From NCBI GenBank assembly GCA_029976005.1, contig JARKOQ010000085.1:1-37188 (forward strand): a stretch of 37,188 nt of DNA, given 5' to 3'. Below the pieces are notes generated by a model. The model did no database searches and was not told where the DNA came from. It was given only the letters and a program-made list of their open reading frames with translations. The translations under genes and the position numbers were made by a program. The stretch is from Aggregatilineales bacterium (GTDB lineage Bacteria; Chloroflexota; Anaerolineae; Aggregatilineales; Ch27). Positions 15,705-24,700 of the stretch are shown here, one piece after another (positions within the stretch are counted from its first letter, which is position 1; every line of letters begins with the position of its first letter).

Positions 15705-15956
15705 TTAGAGGTTCCCGACGCGGCGGATCTCGGCCGTGCTGCGCACGCTTTCGGGCCGTTCCTCGTAGCGGGCTTCCAGGCGGCGGCCCTGGGCGACCAG
15801 CCAGACTCCGGCTCCGGCCAGGGCGCGCTGGATCAGGCCGGCAGGCGCGGGATGGGCGGCGCGCGCCCCGCGGACGAGGGCTTCACGCGCCCTGGCGCGC
15901 TGCCCGTCCCGGATGCGTTCCTGCATGACGTCGAGGGTATTGAAGTTCGGGTTCAT
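15705..15956 (-). CDS. Hypothetical 83-aa protein
   Basis: This short protein starts MNPNFNTLDVMQERIRDGQR with AAAGGG upstream of the ATG at 15956. It is rich in Arg and Ala, with one moderately hydrophobic amphipathic stretch (LIQRALAGAGVWLVAQGRRL, about residues 42-61) that could associate with the membrane. It lies 158 bases downstream of the TIR-NTPase gene on the same strand and ends at a bidirectional terminator. No family was recognised. A longer frame extends upstream of the ATG, but it crosses the intergenic hairpin and lacks a ribosome site. Confidence 0.6.
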   Translation of the reverse strand: MNPNFNTLDVMQERIRDGQRARAREALVRGARAAHPAPAGLIQRALAGAGVWLVAQGRRLEARYEERPESVRSTAEIRRVGNL

Positions 15957-16091
15957 CCTGGTTTCCCTTTCCCCGGCGGCGGCGAACCTGTGTGTGGCTC
16001 GTTCGCGGCCTGATTCCAGGGTAGGGGAAAACGGGGCGGATGTCGTCTGCCGTCCGGCGAGTCTCTGGCCTGACCGGTGGGGGAGTTCCCG

Positions 16092-16111
16092 GCCTGGCCG
16101 AACGTCCAGGC
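16092..16111 (-). terminator. Hairpin after the TIR-NTPase gene
   Basis: GCCTGG (16092-16097) and CCAGGC (16106-16111) pair around CCGAACGT, 3 bases past the stop codon. The CCTGGCCGAACG core also occurs at 9575-9586, so it may be part of a dispersed repeat. Confidence 0.4.
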
Positions 16112-16114
16112 CGC

Positions 16115-17698
16115 TCAGGAAGCCACCGGTTTCGCCAGGTGATCGCGGATGGCGTTGGCCAGCCGGGCCGCGTCCGACTCGAAGTCGTCGGGGCTGAGGG
16201 TAAATACTTGGCGGCCGAACAGCGCGGCGATGTCCTCCGGCAGCCAGGCCCGCTCCGGGACGGGCTGCCCCTCGTCCATCACCGGGACGACCAGCACATC
16301 CGGCCGTTTGAGAACCGCGGCGATCTCGCGCCGCACGTAGTCGTTGGGGTCGTCCAGACGGCGGCGGCCGCTCTCCTTGTCCTGGATGCGCAGCCACTGC
16401 GGGCCGATCATGGCGAGCAGCACCCGGCAGCCGTTGAGCGCCTGATCGAGCACGTCAACCCACTGCTGGCCGGGGCCGATGCTCTTTACGTCCAGGAAAA
16501 TGTCCACCCCCAGCCGTGCGCCGAGAAATTCGTACAGGACCTTGACCATCCAGGCGGTATCGGCCCGCCGGTAACTGATGAAGATCGGGGGCGGCGGCGC
16601 GGGCGCCAGGGCGGCCGCGCCCGTTTCCCCGGCCTGATAGATGTCGATTGCCCTGGTCACGGTTTCGGCGCTGATCAGGGCGTCCCCGGTGGCGACGTGC
16701 AGGCGCAGGACGGTTTCGCACAGCCTCAGCAGGCGGCGCGGACTCGCCTCGCAGGCCGCCAGCAGCAGGGCGAACATCTTCGGGCGGGCGTCGGTCCGGC
16801 ACAGGTCTTCCAGGTTCGGGTACAGGCCGCTGCTGTAGTAGCTCAGGCGGGTGTTGACCACTGCCTTGAGCGCGTCGTCGTCCCACGCGGCCTGCTCGAC
16901 CACGTAGTCGTCCGGCGGGATGCCCGGCAGAGCCAGCAGCGCCCGGCCGGCTTCCGGGGGCAGGAAGAACTTGAAGGCCACGTGCGGCGAGCGCAGGATC
17001 GCGCCGTCCGCGAACAGCGGGCGCAGCAGCGGCACGATCCCGGCCTCGTCCAGGGCGGTTTCCCCCACCCGGTCGACCAGGATATAGATCGCCTGGTAGG
17101 GCTGCTGGGGCCGGGGCCCGGCCCGCAGCACGACCTGGACCAGGCTGTCCAGCAGGTCGTGAGGCGGCAGCGCGCGCAGGTCGAGTTCCCTGGCCGGTTC
17201 CTTGATCAGTTCGGCCAGGTCGAGCTGGACGATGGGGTTGGCATACGTCTGGGCGTAGGACTGGAGCATGGCGCGATCCGCGCTGCTCAGGCGCTGGAAG
17301 TAATCCGGCGGGGCATAGCGGGTCAGGGCGCTGAGGATGTAGCGCACGAGGCGCTCCACGTGCTGGCCGAGCGTGACCCGGGCCGGATCGCCCCCGGCCT
17401 CGTCCAGCAGGGCGGCGAAGTCGTAGTAGTGCACCGGCAGGACGTGCCCCTGCGAGGCGCACAAATGGGCCACGATCTCGCGCGTGGCGGTCTTGCCCGC
17501 GCCGCGCTCGGCCAGCAGGAAGGCGGTGCGCGGCGCGCCGGCATCGCCGATGAGTGGCTCCAGGAAGGGCCGGTCGACGAAACAATCGACCAGCAGCCTG
17601 ATCTCCTCCTGCTCGGCGGTGCGGGACGCGAACGGGTTCGCGCTGAACCCCAGGCGCGCCAGCCAGTCGTGCAGCGGTTGCTCGATTCGGGCCGTCAT
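16115..17698 (-). CDS. P-loop NTPase with C-terminal TIR domain
   Basis: This 527-aa predicted cytoplasmic protein starts at the ATG at 17698 (GGAGGGGGAG upstream). Residues 1-350 are an AAA/STAND-like ATPase: Walker A AERGAGKT at 63-70, Walker B IYILVDRVGE near 204-213, then a helical region. A Pro-rich linker (APAPPPP) leads to a TIR domain from about 371: PIFISYRRADT, then DIFLDVKSIGPGQQW and CRVLLAMIGPQWL. DYVRREIAAVL puts Glu458 where NADase TIR domains such as SARM1 have their catalytic Glu, so NAD+ cleavage is plausible. Domain order is the reverse of plant TIR-NLRs. It could be a single-gene immune sensor, with the NTPase controlling TIR activity; no other defence gene is adjacent. 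Confidence 0.85.
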   Translation of the reverse strand: MTARIEQPLHDWLARLGFSANPFASRTAEQEEIRLLVDCFVDRPFLEPLIGDAGAPRTAFLLAERGAGKTATREIVAHLCASQGHVLPVHYYDFAALLDEAGGDPARVTLGQHVERLVRYILSALTRYAPPDYFQRLSSADRAMLQSYAQTYANPIVQLDLAELIKEPARELDLRALPPHDLLDSLVQVVLRAGPRPQQPYQAIYILVDRVGETALDEAGIVPLLRPLFADGAILRSPHVAFKFFLPPEAGRALLALPGIPPDDYVVEQAAWDDDALKAVVNTRLSYYSSGLYPNLEDLCRTDARPKMFALLLAACEASPRRLLRLCETVLRLHVATGDALISAETVTRAIDIYQAGETGAAALAPAPPPPIFISYRRADTAWMVKVLYEFLGARLGVDIFLDVKSIGPGQQWVDVLDQALNGCRVLLAMIGPQWLRIQDKESGRRRLDDPNDYVRREIAAVLKRPDVLVVPVMDEGQPVPERAWLPEDIAALFGRQVFTLSPDDFESDAARLANAIRDHLAKPVAS

Positions 17699-18087
17699 GG
17701 CGGCTCCCCCTCCGGGTAGGTGCGGCCGGTTGCCAGCGTCCACTATAGCATCGACGCCCGGCCCGGCAAAGCCGGGAAAACGGCGATCAGCCAGAGGCAA
17801 AAGCAGCCAGGCCGCGTGCTGCTGGCGGAAACCGCACCCGGTTTGTCACGTTGCCCTGGACGCCTGGCATTTGACGCTGCCAGCGCCATGGGGAGTTGAG
17901 CGGTCGATCCTGTTTTTTGGCCCAGCAGGCGCGCGCAAGACGTTTTCGAGTTATACTCTGTCCGGTCTCGCCCGTAGCAGCTCCCCGTGTGTCCATCCAG
18001 CGCGTGACAGGGAGACCCCGCGCCGTTCCGCCGTGTGGTCGAACGCCAAGACCGTCGGTTGAAAACCACGTTCACAGGAAGAACCCT
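17699..18087. other. Intergenic region between divergent genes
   Basis: This 389-base gap separates the TIR-NTPase gene from the response regulator gene. The only signal seen is a + strand TATACT (17952-17957), a possible -10 box for the regulator without a matching -35. No repeat or small gene is supported. Confidence 0.35.
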
Positions 18088-18447
18088 ATGCCCGGCCGAA
18101 TCCTGATCCTGGAAGACGATCCCGATCAAAACCTGATGATGTGCGACGTGCTGGGCGTGGACGGCCACACCTGCCTGTCCGCCCGCTCGGTGGACGAGGC
18201 GGAGCGCATCCTGGCCGAAAACGCCGTCGATATGGCGATTCTGGACATGAACCTCCCCGGCCGCACCGGCCTGGAGGCCCTGGCGACCATTCGCCAGAGT
18301 CCCACCCTGCACGCCATCCCGGTCATCGTCGTGACGGCCAACCCGCAGTTCCAGAACCAGGCGGAGGAGTACGAGATCGAGCTGTTCCTGGTCAAGCCGT
18401 TCAGCGTCGCCCAGCTCCGCACCCTGGTGAAACGCTACCTGGCGTAG
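18088..18447 (+). CDS. Single-domain response regulator (CheY-like)
   Basis: This 119-aa receiver domain stands alone, with no output domain. The acidic pair is D10/D11 (ILEDDPDQN), the phospho-acceptor is D53 (AILDMNLPG), the switch Thr is T83 (VIVVTAN) and the conserved Lys is K103 (FLVKPFS). All key residues are present, so phosphorylation-dependent switching is expected. The ATG at 18088 follows AGGAAG. No histidine kinase is in the window; an orphan partner elsewhere, or the chemotaxis system, is likely. Confidence 0.92.
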   Translation: MPGRILILEDDPDQNLMMCDVLGVDGHTCLSARSVDEAERILAENAVDMAILDMNLPGRTGLEALATIRQSPTLHAIPVIVVTANPQFQNQAEEYEIELFLVKPFSVAQLRTLVKRYLA

Positions 18448-18678
18448 CCCGCCCGCCCCTGGATGGAGGCGGCCCGTCGTCACGGGCGACGCCGCCACGA
18501 AGACGATCCGGGCGTGGCATGGATTGCGATCATCCACGGTGTGCTGCATCCTGCGCGGTGCGGAGGCCCTGTCGGCGGAGTGCGCTGCCCCCCGCTGGTA
18601 CTCGCGGTCGGTTGCGGCTGGCCGCGCTCCGGCGCTACAATGCCAGGGTATCTTTCATCAACCATCAGGAGCAGGCTC

Positions 18679-19515
18679 ATGCGCAGACTGCTGATTTTTG
18701 GACTTCTCGCGCTGGCATTGTTCGGCGCTTGCACCCCGCTCAACCCGCCCCAACCCTCCGAATCGGTGGACGCCAATGCCATCGGCAGCGCCCTGGACTG
18801 GGATCGCTCGCCGGAGGCGGTCGTCGTGCGCCTGGATACGACCGGCAGCACCGGCGATCCCGTGTACGACCGCAATACTATCCCCTTCTGCACCCTGTTT
18901 GGCGACGGCCACCTGATGTGGGTCGATCCCTTCGCCGACCCGGAGCAGGTGCTGGAAGACCGCCTGAGCGACCAGGCCATCCGCGACTTTCTGGAGTTCG
19001 TGATCGGCTCCGGCTTCTATAGCTGGGACCCCACCAACGGCATCCTGCTGCCGGTCACCCAGGAGCCGGACGAGCCCAGCCCAATCATCGAGCGGATCGC
19101 GATCACGCTCTTCGGCCAGACGGTGGAGCAGACCGCGCTCTCCAACTGGCCGCGCGAGGCCTTCGCCACGATCCTGGATCGCTGCCAGCACCTGAGCAGC
19201 ACCCCGACCCTGTTCGTCCCGACCGGAGCCTGGCTGAGCGCCGTGCCCGGCGCGATGCGCAGCGACGTGCCCAGCCTGCCCTGGGACATGTTCGCCCAGA
19301 GCTTCCCGGACCTGGACCTGACCGCCATCCCCCTGGACAGTCCCCGCTGGGTCACGGGCGAGATGGCGCGCGTCATGTGGGAGATCGTGCGCGAGGGGCG
19401 GATGCAGATCACGCGGGACGGCATCGCCTACCGGCTGATCGTCCAGGTGCCCGGCTTGCAGCCCGCCGCCCCTGCCGCCCCCGCCCAGGCGGATTCCGCC
19501 AGCACCGGCTCATGA
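18679..19515 (+). CDS. Lipoprotein with a GDG-type repeated domain
   Basis: This 278-aa protein has a lipoprotein signal (MRRLLIFGLLALALFGAC, lipid-anchored Cys at 18) and AGGAG upstream of the ATG at 18679. Its core (FCTLFGDGHLMWVDP, then LSDQAIRDFLEFVIGSGFY) matches domains in the next gene (CAIYGDRRARWLEP and CTIYGDGRVVISE, each followed by a helix and SGFF or TGFF). Its 3' end overlaps the next start in ATGA, indicating translational coupling. It is anchored at the outer face of the membrane. No known enzyme motif is visible; a paired binding or sensor role is only a guess. TTGCGG-N18-TACAAT at 18612-18641 is a weak promoter candidate. Confidence 0.78.
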   Translation: MRRLLIFGLLALALFGACTPLNPPQPSESVDANAIGSALDWDRSPEAVVVRLDTTGSTGDPVYDRNTIPFCTLFGDGHLMWVDPFADPEQVLEDRLSDQAIRDFLEFVIGSGFYSWDPTNGILLPVTQEPDEPSPIIERIAITLFGQTVEQTALSNWPREAFATILDRCQHLSSTPTLFVPTGAWLSAVPGAMRSDVPSLPWDMFAQSFPDLDLTAIPLDSPRWVTGEMARVMWEIVREGRMQITRDGIAYRLIVQVPGLQPAAPAAPAQADSASTGS

Positions 19516-21089
19516 ACGGCCGCATGCCTCCCCGCCGCCGGGCCGGCCTGGGGCTGATGACCGGCCTCCTGCTGCTGGCTGCCTGCCAGTCGATCCTGCC
19601 CGGCGCCAACGTCCCGGCCACGCCGCTGCCCACCCCAATCCCGCTGTACTGGGACGAGCGCGCTGCCGTGACCCTGATCCAGGCCGACCGCCTGACCCTG
19701 CCCCTCGCCGAGCCAGACAAGGTGGCCTTCGTGCCGACCTGCGCGATTTACGGCGACCGGCGCGCCCGCTGGCTGGAGCCGCCGCCGGACGGCGCGCCCG
19801 CCGGGGCGACCGGCCGCCTGCTGGAAAGTCCGGTCGACCCGGAACGGCTCGCGGCCCTGGTGCGCACCGTGGCCGAATCGGGCTTCTTCGGGCTGGCCCC
19901 GGTCTACGGGGTGGAGAGCGGCCCGGTGCGGCGGCTGGCCATCCGCCTGGAGGGTCTGGGCCAGCACGCCGTCCAGGTTTCGGACGCGACCATCACCCCG
20001 CAGGGCTTTGATGACCTGTTCGCCTTGTGCGAGGGCTTGCGCCAGCCGGACGCCGCCCAGGAAGTCCTGCCGGACGGCGGCTGGGTGTACGCCTTCGAAG
20101 CGCCCGCCCCAGGCGCGGCGCAGACCCTCTGGCCGGACGACGCCGGCTGGCCGCTGACAACCCTGGCCGAAGGCCCGCGCTGGCTCCAGGGCGACCTGGC
20201 GGGCCAGGTCTGGACGCAACGCCGCGACTACGGGGCCGAGGCGACCTTTGGCTTTCTGGACAAGGCTTACCGCGTCGTCCTGCGCGTGCCGGGCGTGACG
20301 CCGGATACCCTGCGCCAGCCCCGCAACCCGGACGAAGCCCCGCCGCCCTCCTCGCTGTGGACGGCCGAGCAGCTTTCGCGGGTTTTCGTGGCCCGCCTGA
20401 CGGGTGGGACGCCCATCCCCTCCGGGACGATCGGGGCCAACATCGTCGACGCCTGCACGATCTACGGCGATGGCCGGGTGGTGATCAGCGAGCAGCCGGT
20501 CGGCCGGGTGCAGGAAGGCCGTCTCACCCCCCAGGAGATGGACAACTTCCTGGAAGGCTGGATCAACACCGGCTTCTTTGACTTTCCGCCTGAGGCCCCG
20601 ACCGCGACCCCGCCCCCGCCCGAAACCCTGGTGCAGGAAGTTTCGATCCTGCTCAACGACGGGCGCGAGGCGACCCGGCGCTACCCGCTGGGGGCCGGAT
20701 CGGTGCGCACGGCGCGCAATCCCTGCGCCACCCTGACCGAGTTCCAGCCCGCCGAGCCGCGGGGCGGCTACCTGTGGGCGATCGAGCAGGGGCCGTCCAC
20801 CCGCTATGAGGACAATCCCGATTACCTGCTGGTCGCCTGGCCGGAGGAGTACGTCGAGCTGGAGGAGTTCCAGCAGCCGGTGTGGCAGGAGGACGACCCC
20901 GCCGCCGGGCTGAGCGCGGACGGGCTGCGCTTCGCCTGGGAGACGATCCACGGGCCGCAGCGCCGGCCCAACCTGCTGTTCGTCCAGCGCGGGCTGGCTT
21001 ACCAGGTCAACGTGGACGTGCCGGACATCACCGCCCGCCTGGGCGGCGTGCTGGGGGCCATCGCCACCGAGGAACCGGCCGCGCAATAG
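19512..21089 (+). CDS. Larger lipoprotein with two GDG-type domains
   Basis: This 525-aa protein has a perfect lipobox (LLLLAAC, Cys at about 25). Two copies of the domain seen in the preceding lipoprotein are present: CAIYGDRRARWLEP...SGFFGLAP (about residues 77-135) and CTIYGDGRVVISEQ...TGFFDFPP (about 315-360). Each is followed by a beta-rich stretch and a Cys-containing CxxL region. It starts within the stop codon of the upstream gene (ATGA). The pair likely arose by duplication and forms one complex or pathway at the membrane surface. Function is unknown. Confidence 0.78.
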   Translation: MNGRMPPRRRAGLGLMTGLLLLAACQSILPGANVPATPLPTPIPLYWDERAAVTLIQADRLTLPLAEPDKVAFVPTCAIYGDRRARWLEPPPDGAPAGATGRLLESPVDPERLAALVRTVAESGFFGLAPVYGVESGPVRRLAIRLEGLGQHAVQVSDATITPQGFDDLFALCEGLRQPDAAQEVLPDGGWVYAFEAPAPGAAQTLWPDDAGWPLTTLAEGPRWLQGDLAGQVWTQRRDYGAEATFGFLDKAYRVVLRVPGVTPDTLRQPRNPDEAPPPSSLWTAEQLSRVFVARLTGGTPIPSGTIGANIVDACTIYGDGRVVISEQPVGRVQEGRLTPQEMDNFLEGWINTGFFDFPPEAPTATPPPPETLVQEVSILLNDGREATRRYPLGAGSVRTARNPCATLTEFQPAEPRGGYLWAIEQGPSTRYEDNPDYLLVAWPEEYVELEEFQQPVWQEDDPAAGLSADGLRFAWETIHGPQRRPNLLFVQRGLAYQVNVDVPDITARLGGVLGAIATEEPAAQ

Positions 21090-21135
21090 GGCGTTCCGAA
21101 CGCCGCGTCGCAAGATCGCCGCGCAGGAGGATGCC

Positions 21136-21687
21136 ATGCCGATCGCCATCCACCGTTTCGACCCCGCCCGCCGCGCCGATTTTTTCCGCCTGCACAGCGC
21201 GGCGCACGAGGCCGGGTGGTGCTTCTGCGCGGCGTGGTGGGTGGAGACCTGGGAGGGCTTTGGCGAGCGCCGCGCCGAGCAGAATCGGGCCGTGCGCGAG
21301 GCTCTGCTTGACCGGGGCGAATACGATGGCTACCTGCTCTACGTCGACGGCGACCCGGCGGGATGGTGCCAGGCCGGGCCGCGCGACCGGCTGATCAAGC
21401 TGGCCCGCCAGTTCGATCTGGCCCCCGATCCGGCCGTGTGGGCCATCACCTGCTTCCTGATCGCCCCGGCCCGGCGCGGGCGGGGACTGGCCGCCGCCTT
21501 GCTGGACGGCGTCCTGGCCGACCTGCGGGGGCGCGGCGTGCGGCGCGTGGAAGCCTTCCCCAAACGCGGGGAAGGGCTGGCGGCGGACGACCTGTGGACC
21601 GGGCCGGAGAGCCTGTTCCGGCGGGCAGGTTTCGCCGTGGCGCGGGACGATCCCGCCCGCCCGGTGCTGGCCCTCGACCTGGAATAA
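21136..21687 (+). CDS. GNAT-family N-acetyltransferase
   Basis: This 183-aa protein has AGGAGG before the ATG at 21136. The acetyl-CoA-binding motif A is seen as CFLIAPARRGRGLAAALLDG (about residues 106-125), followed by the motif B region (DLWTGPESLFRRAGFAVARD). The N-terminal part has a Cys/Trp-rich stretch (WCFCAAWW) found in a subgroup of uncharacterised GNAT proteins. It would transfer an acetyl group from acetyl-CoA to an unknown amine. It lies 46 bases downstream of the lipoprotein pair, so it may be in the same transcription unit, and it is convergent with the next gene. Confidence 0.88.
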   Translation: MPIAIHRFDPARRADFFRLHSAAHEAGWCFCAAWWVETWEGFGERRAEQNRAVREALLDRGEYDGYLLYVDGDPAGWCQAGPRDRLIKLARQFDLAPDPAVWAITCFLIAPARRGRGLAAALLDGVLADLRGRGVRRVEAFPKRGEGLAADDLWTGPESLFRRAGFAVARDDPARPVLALDLE

Positions 21688-21708
21688 TCCCCCGTAGTAG
21701 CCGGCCCA

Positions 21709-24700
21709 TCACGGAGCCGGCACGATCACCCCGTTGTCCAGAATCTCGCTTCCCGCCGGGGCCGCCTCAACCGGCAGGCGCGCGCCGTCCGGCAGGCTGT
21801 AGAGGCCCACGTAGAGCCGCCATGCGCCAGCGCCCTCCGGCAGCGTGAAGCGGTGCGGGTCGGCGATGACCATGGCGGGCAGCCATTGCCCGGTCGGATA
21901 GCGCCCATCCAATGGGGCCGAATCGGCCTGCGCCAGCGATCCGCCCGCCGCGTCCAGCGCATGCACGAAAACCTGATAATCCCGGCCCGGCGGGCCATCC
22001 GCCTCCCAGTACAGGGTGGCGGTGACGGCATCCCCCGCGCGTTCGATCAGGGCCGCATGCAGGCGGATCCCCTCCGCGAAGCGCACCTCCAGCGATTGGG
22101 CCTCGGCGGGAATCGCCGCATTGGCCGGCCGGCGGACGACCACGTCCGCGCTCGCCCCAGGATAGACGACCCGGTTGTCGTAGGCCGGCTGGACGAAGAC
22201 GCGCACCGGGGTCAGCTCGCCCAGGTCGGCGGGCAGATCGAGCGTGGCCGTCACGCGGGTCAGCGCCCCAGTGACCCAGGCCATCCCGCCGTCCAACGCG
22301 ACGGTCGTCCCGGCGCGGGTCAGGTCGTCCGGGACCCAGACGGCCGGGAGGCGGACCTCGGCGTAGCGGATGGCGGTGTCCGGGCTGGCGGCGACGATCC
22401 GCCACTCGCGCACGGCCAGCGCGCCGGGATGGCTGGCCGCGTCGAAGCGGATGGTCAGCGCCGGGGCGCTATCGTCGACCGTCACCGTCAGGCCGCTGGC
22501 GTAGGGGCTGGCCGGGTCGAGGGCCAGCAGCGAGCGCATCTCCGGCGGCGCGGCCGCGCCGGTCACGGCCGACCAGTCGGCGGCCAGAGACGCGGCCAGC
22601 GCATCCGCTTCGTCCGCCCGTCCGGCGGCGCGGAGGGACTCGCCCAGCAGGGCGCGCCCGGCCCAGGTCGACCCGGCGGCGACCGCCTGCCGGTAGGCGG
22701 CGACGGCCTCGTCGAGCTGCCCCCGCTGCGCGGCGATTCCCCCGGCCAGCAGGTCATCGATCGCGATCGCGGCGTTCGCTTCCCAGCGATCGGGGTGCAG
22801 CCAGACATTGGGCGCGCGCGCGTCGGGATCGATGGCCGGGACCAGCGCGGCCCGCGCGCCGTCCGGATCGGCCTGCATCAGCCGGATCAGGGCCAGGCTG
22901 ATCAGGTCGTCCGGCCCGCGCTCGATTTTGGGGATCGCCAGCAGGGTCGCCGCCGCTTCCTCCGGCCGGTTCCGGCCGGTCAGCAGCGCGGCCCGCGCCC
23001 GCACTTCCGGCCAGCGATCGTTGACGGCCAGCAGCTCCCAGGCGGCCGGGTCGACCTCCACCACCCCCAGCACCCGATCGAGTTGGGAATCGTCCAGCAG
23101 GTAGACAAAATCGGCGGAGAGCAGCGTCCGGGCGGCCAGGATGCGCGCCCCCACGTCGCCCGAATCGAGCTGGGCCAGCAGGCTGTCGCGCCCCGCGCCG
23201 GGATCGCCCAGGATGGCCTGGGTGGCGGCCAGCGCCCCGCCGATCAGGGCCGAATCCGGCCGCGCGGCGTGCAGGGCCTGCCACTCCGGCAGGGCCTGGG
23301 CGTCCGCGCCCATCATCAGGCGCGTGAAGGCCAGCCCCAGCCGGGCGGCCGGATCGTCCGGCGAGCCGGTTTGCAGCGCCTGCCAGCGGGCCAGGATCGG
23401 CCGCCAGGGGGCGGGATCGGCGGGCCGTGCCAGGGCGAAGCCCTCCGGCGTCCAGCGCGGCGAGTCCAGATCGGCGTAGATCGCGTTCATGTCCGCGAAG
23501 AGCGCGTCGACCTCGGCCCGCCCCGCGTCCAGGTCGCCCACGCCGAAGATCAGGTAGCCCGCTACCTCGTCGAGCAGAGGGAAGCGCTCCGGCTGGAGTT
23601 GCATCTGGGCCAGGCGCGTGTCATTCGCCTCGGCGACGATGTGGGTCGCGCCTGTCTCGCGCAGGAAGTCCAGGTCGGCGCTGTCCAGCCAGGGGGCGAG
23701 GGGGATCGCCTCGTTGAAGAAGCGCGCGGTCTGCGGGTAGAGCAGGTTGCCGCTCTGCCGTCCCCCGGTGATCAGGGCGTGGGGCACGCTCTCGATCACG
23801 TAATTCGAGGCCCGTCCGTTCATGAGCACGACGGCGTCGCCCGGCAGGGCGGGGACGAGGTCCGCCAGCGCCTCGATCGCGGCCTGATCGGCGGGCAGCA
23901 TCCGGCGCAGGGCCTCGGCTTCGCCCGCCGCGCGAATCTGGTCGCGCCCGCTGCCGGCGATAGGCAGCGGCTCCAGGTACAGCCCGACGATGGCGGCGGC
24001 CAGCAGGACGGCCAGCCCGCCCGCCAACCCGCGCCGGTTCAGCCGGGTCAGCACCCCATCCAGGCTGATGCCCAGGATCGCCGCGACCGGGATGGCGATC
24101 GCCATCCGCTCGGAGGTGGACAGCGTGGCGAAGCGGGCAAACAACGCGGCCAGCCCCGGCACGAAAACCACTGCCAGCGGCCCGATCGTGGCCGCGAACA
24201 GGACGTTGGCCGCGAAACTGCGCCGCCAGAACAGGCCGTGGAGCAGTCCCAGCCCGATCGCAAGCAGGATCAGCGGGTGGTAGACGATCACCGCCGGGTC
24301 GAGGATGTAGGTGGAACCGACCAGGGGCAGCCCGGACAGGGAGAGGACGCTCACCCCGGCCGCCGTGGTGGTGCGCTCCACTCCCGCAGCCGGGACGGCG
24401 CTCTCCGGCCCGGCCGTGAAGGAGGCGTTGACCTCGGCCGTCAGGTTCACCGTCCGGATCGGGTCCAACGCCCACTGGATGGCGGGCAGGATCATCACCC
24501 CGGCCAGCACCGCGCCGACCGCGATCAGGCGGCGCAGGCGCGCCCGATCTGGGTGGGCCAGCCACCACAGCCCGCCGATCGCCCCGGCATCGACCAGGAA
24601 CATCGCCACCTGCTGGGGGTGCAGCATCGCCAGGGCCACGCCGATCAGGAGCAGGATCAGCCAGTCCCGGCGGCGCGGGGCATGCAGCAGCGAGACCAGC

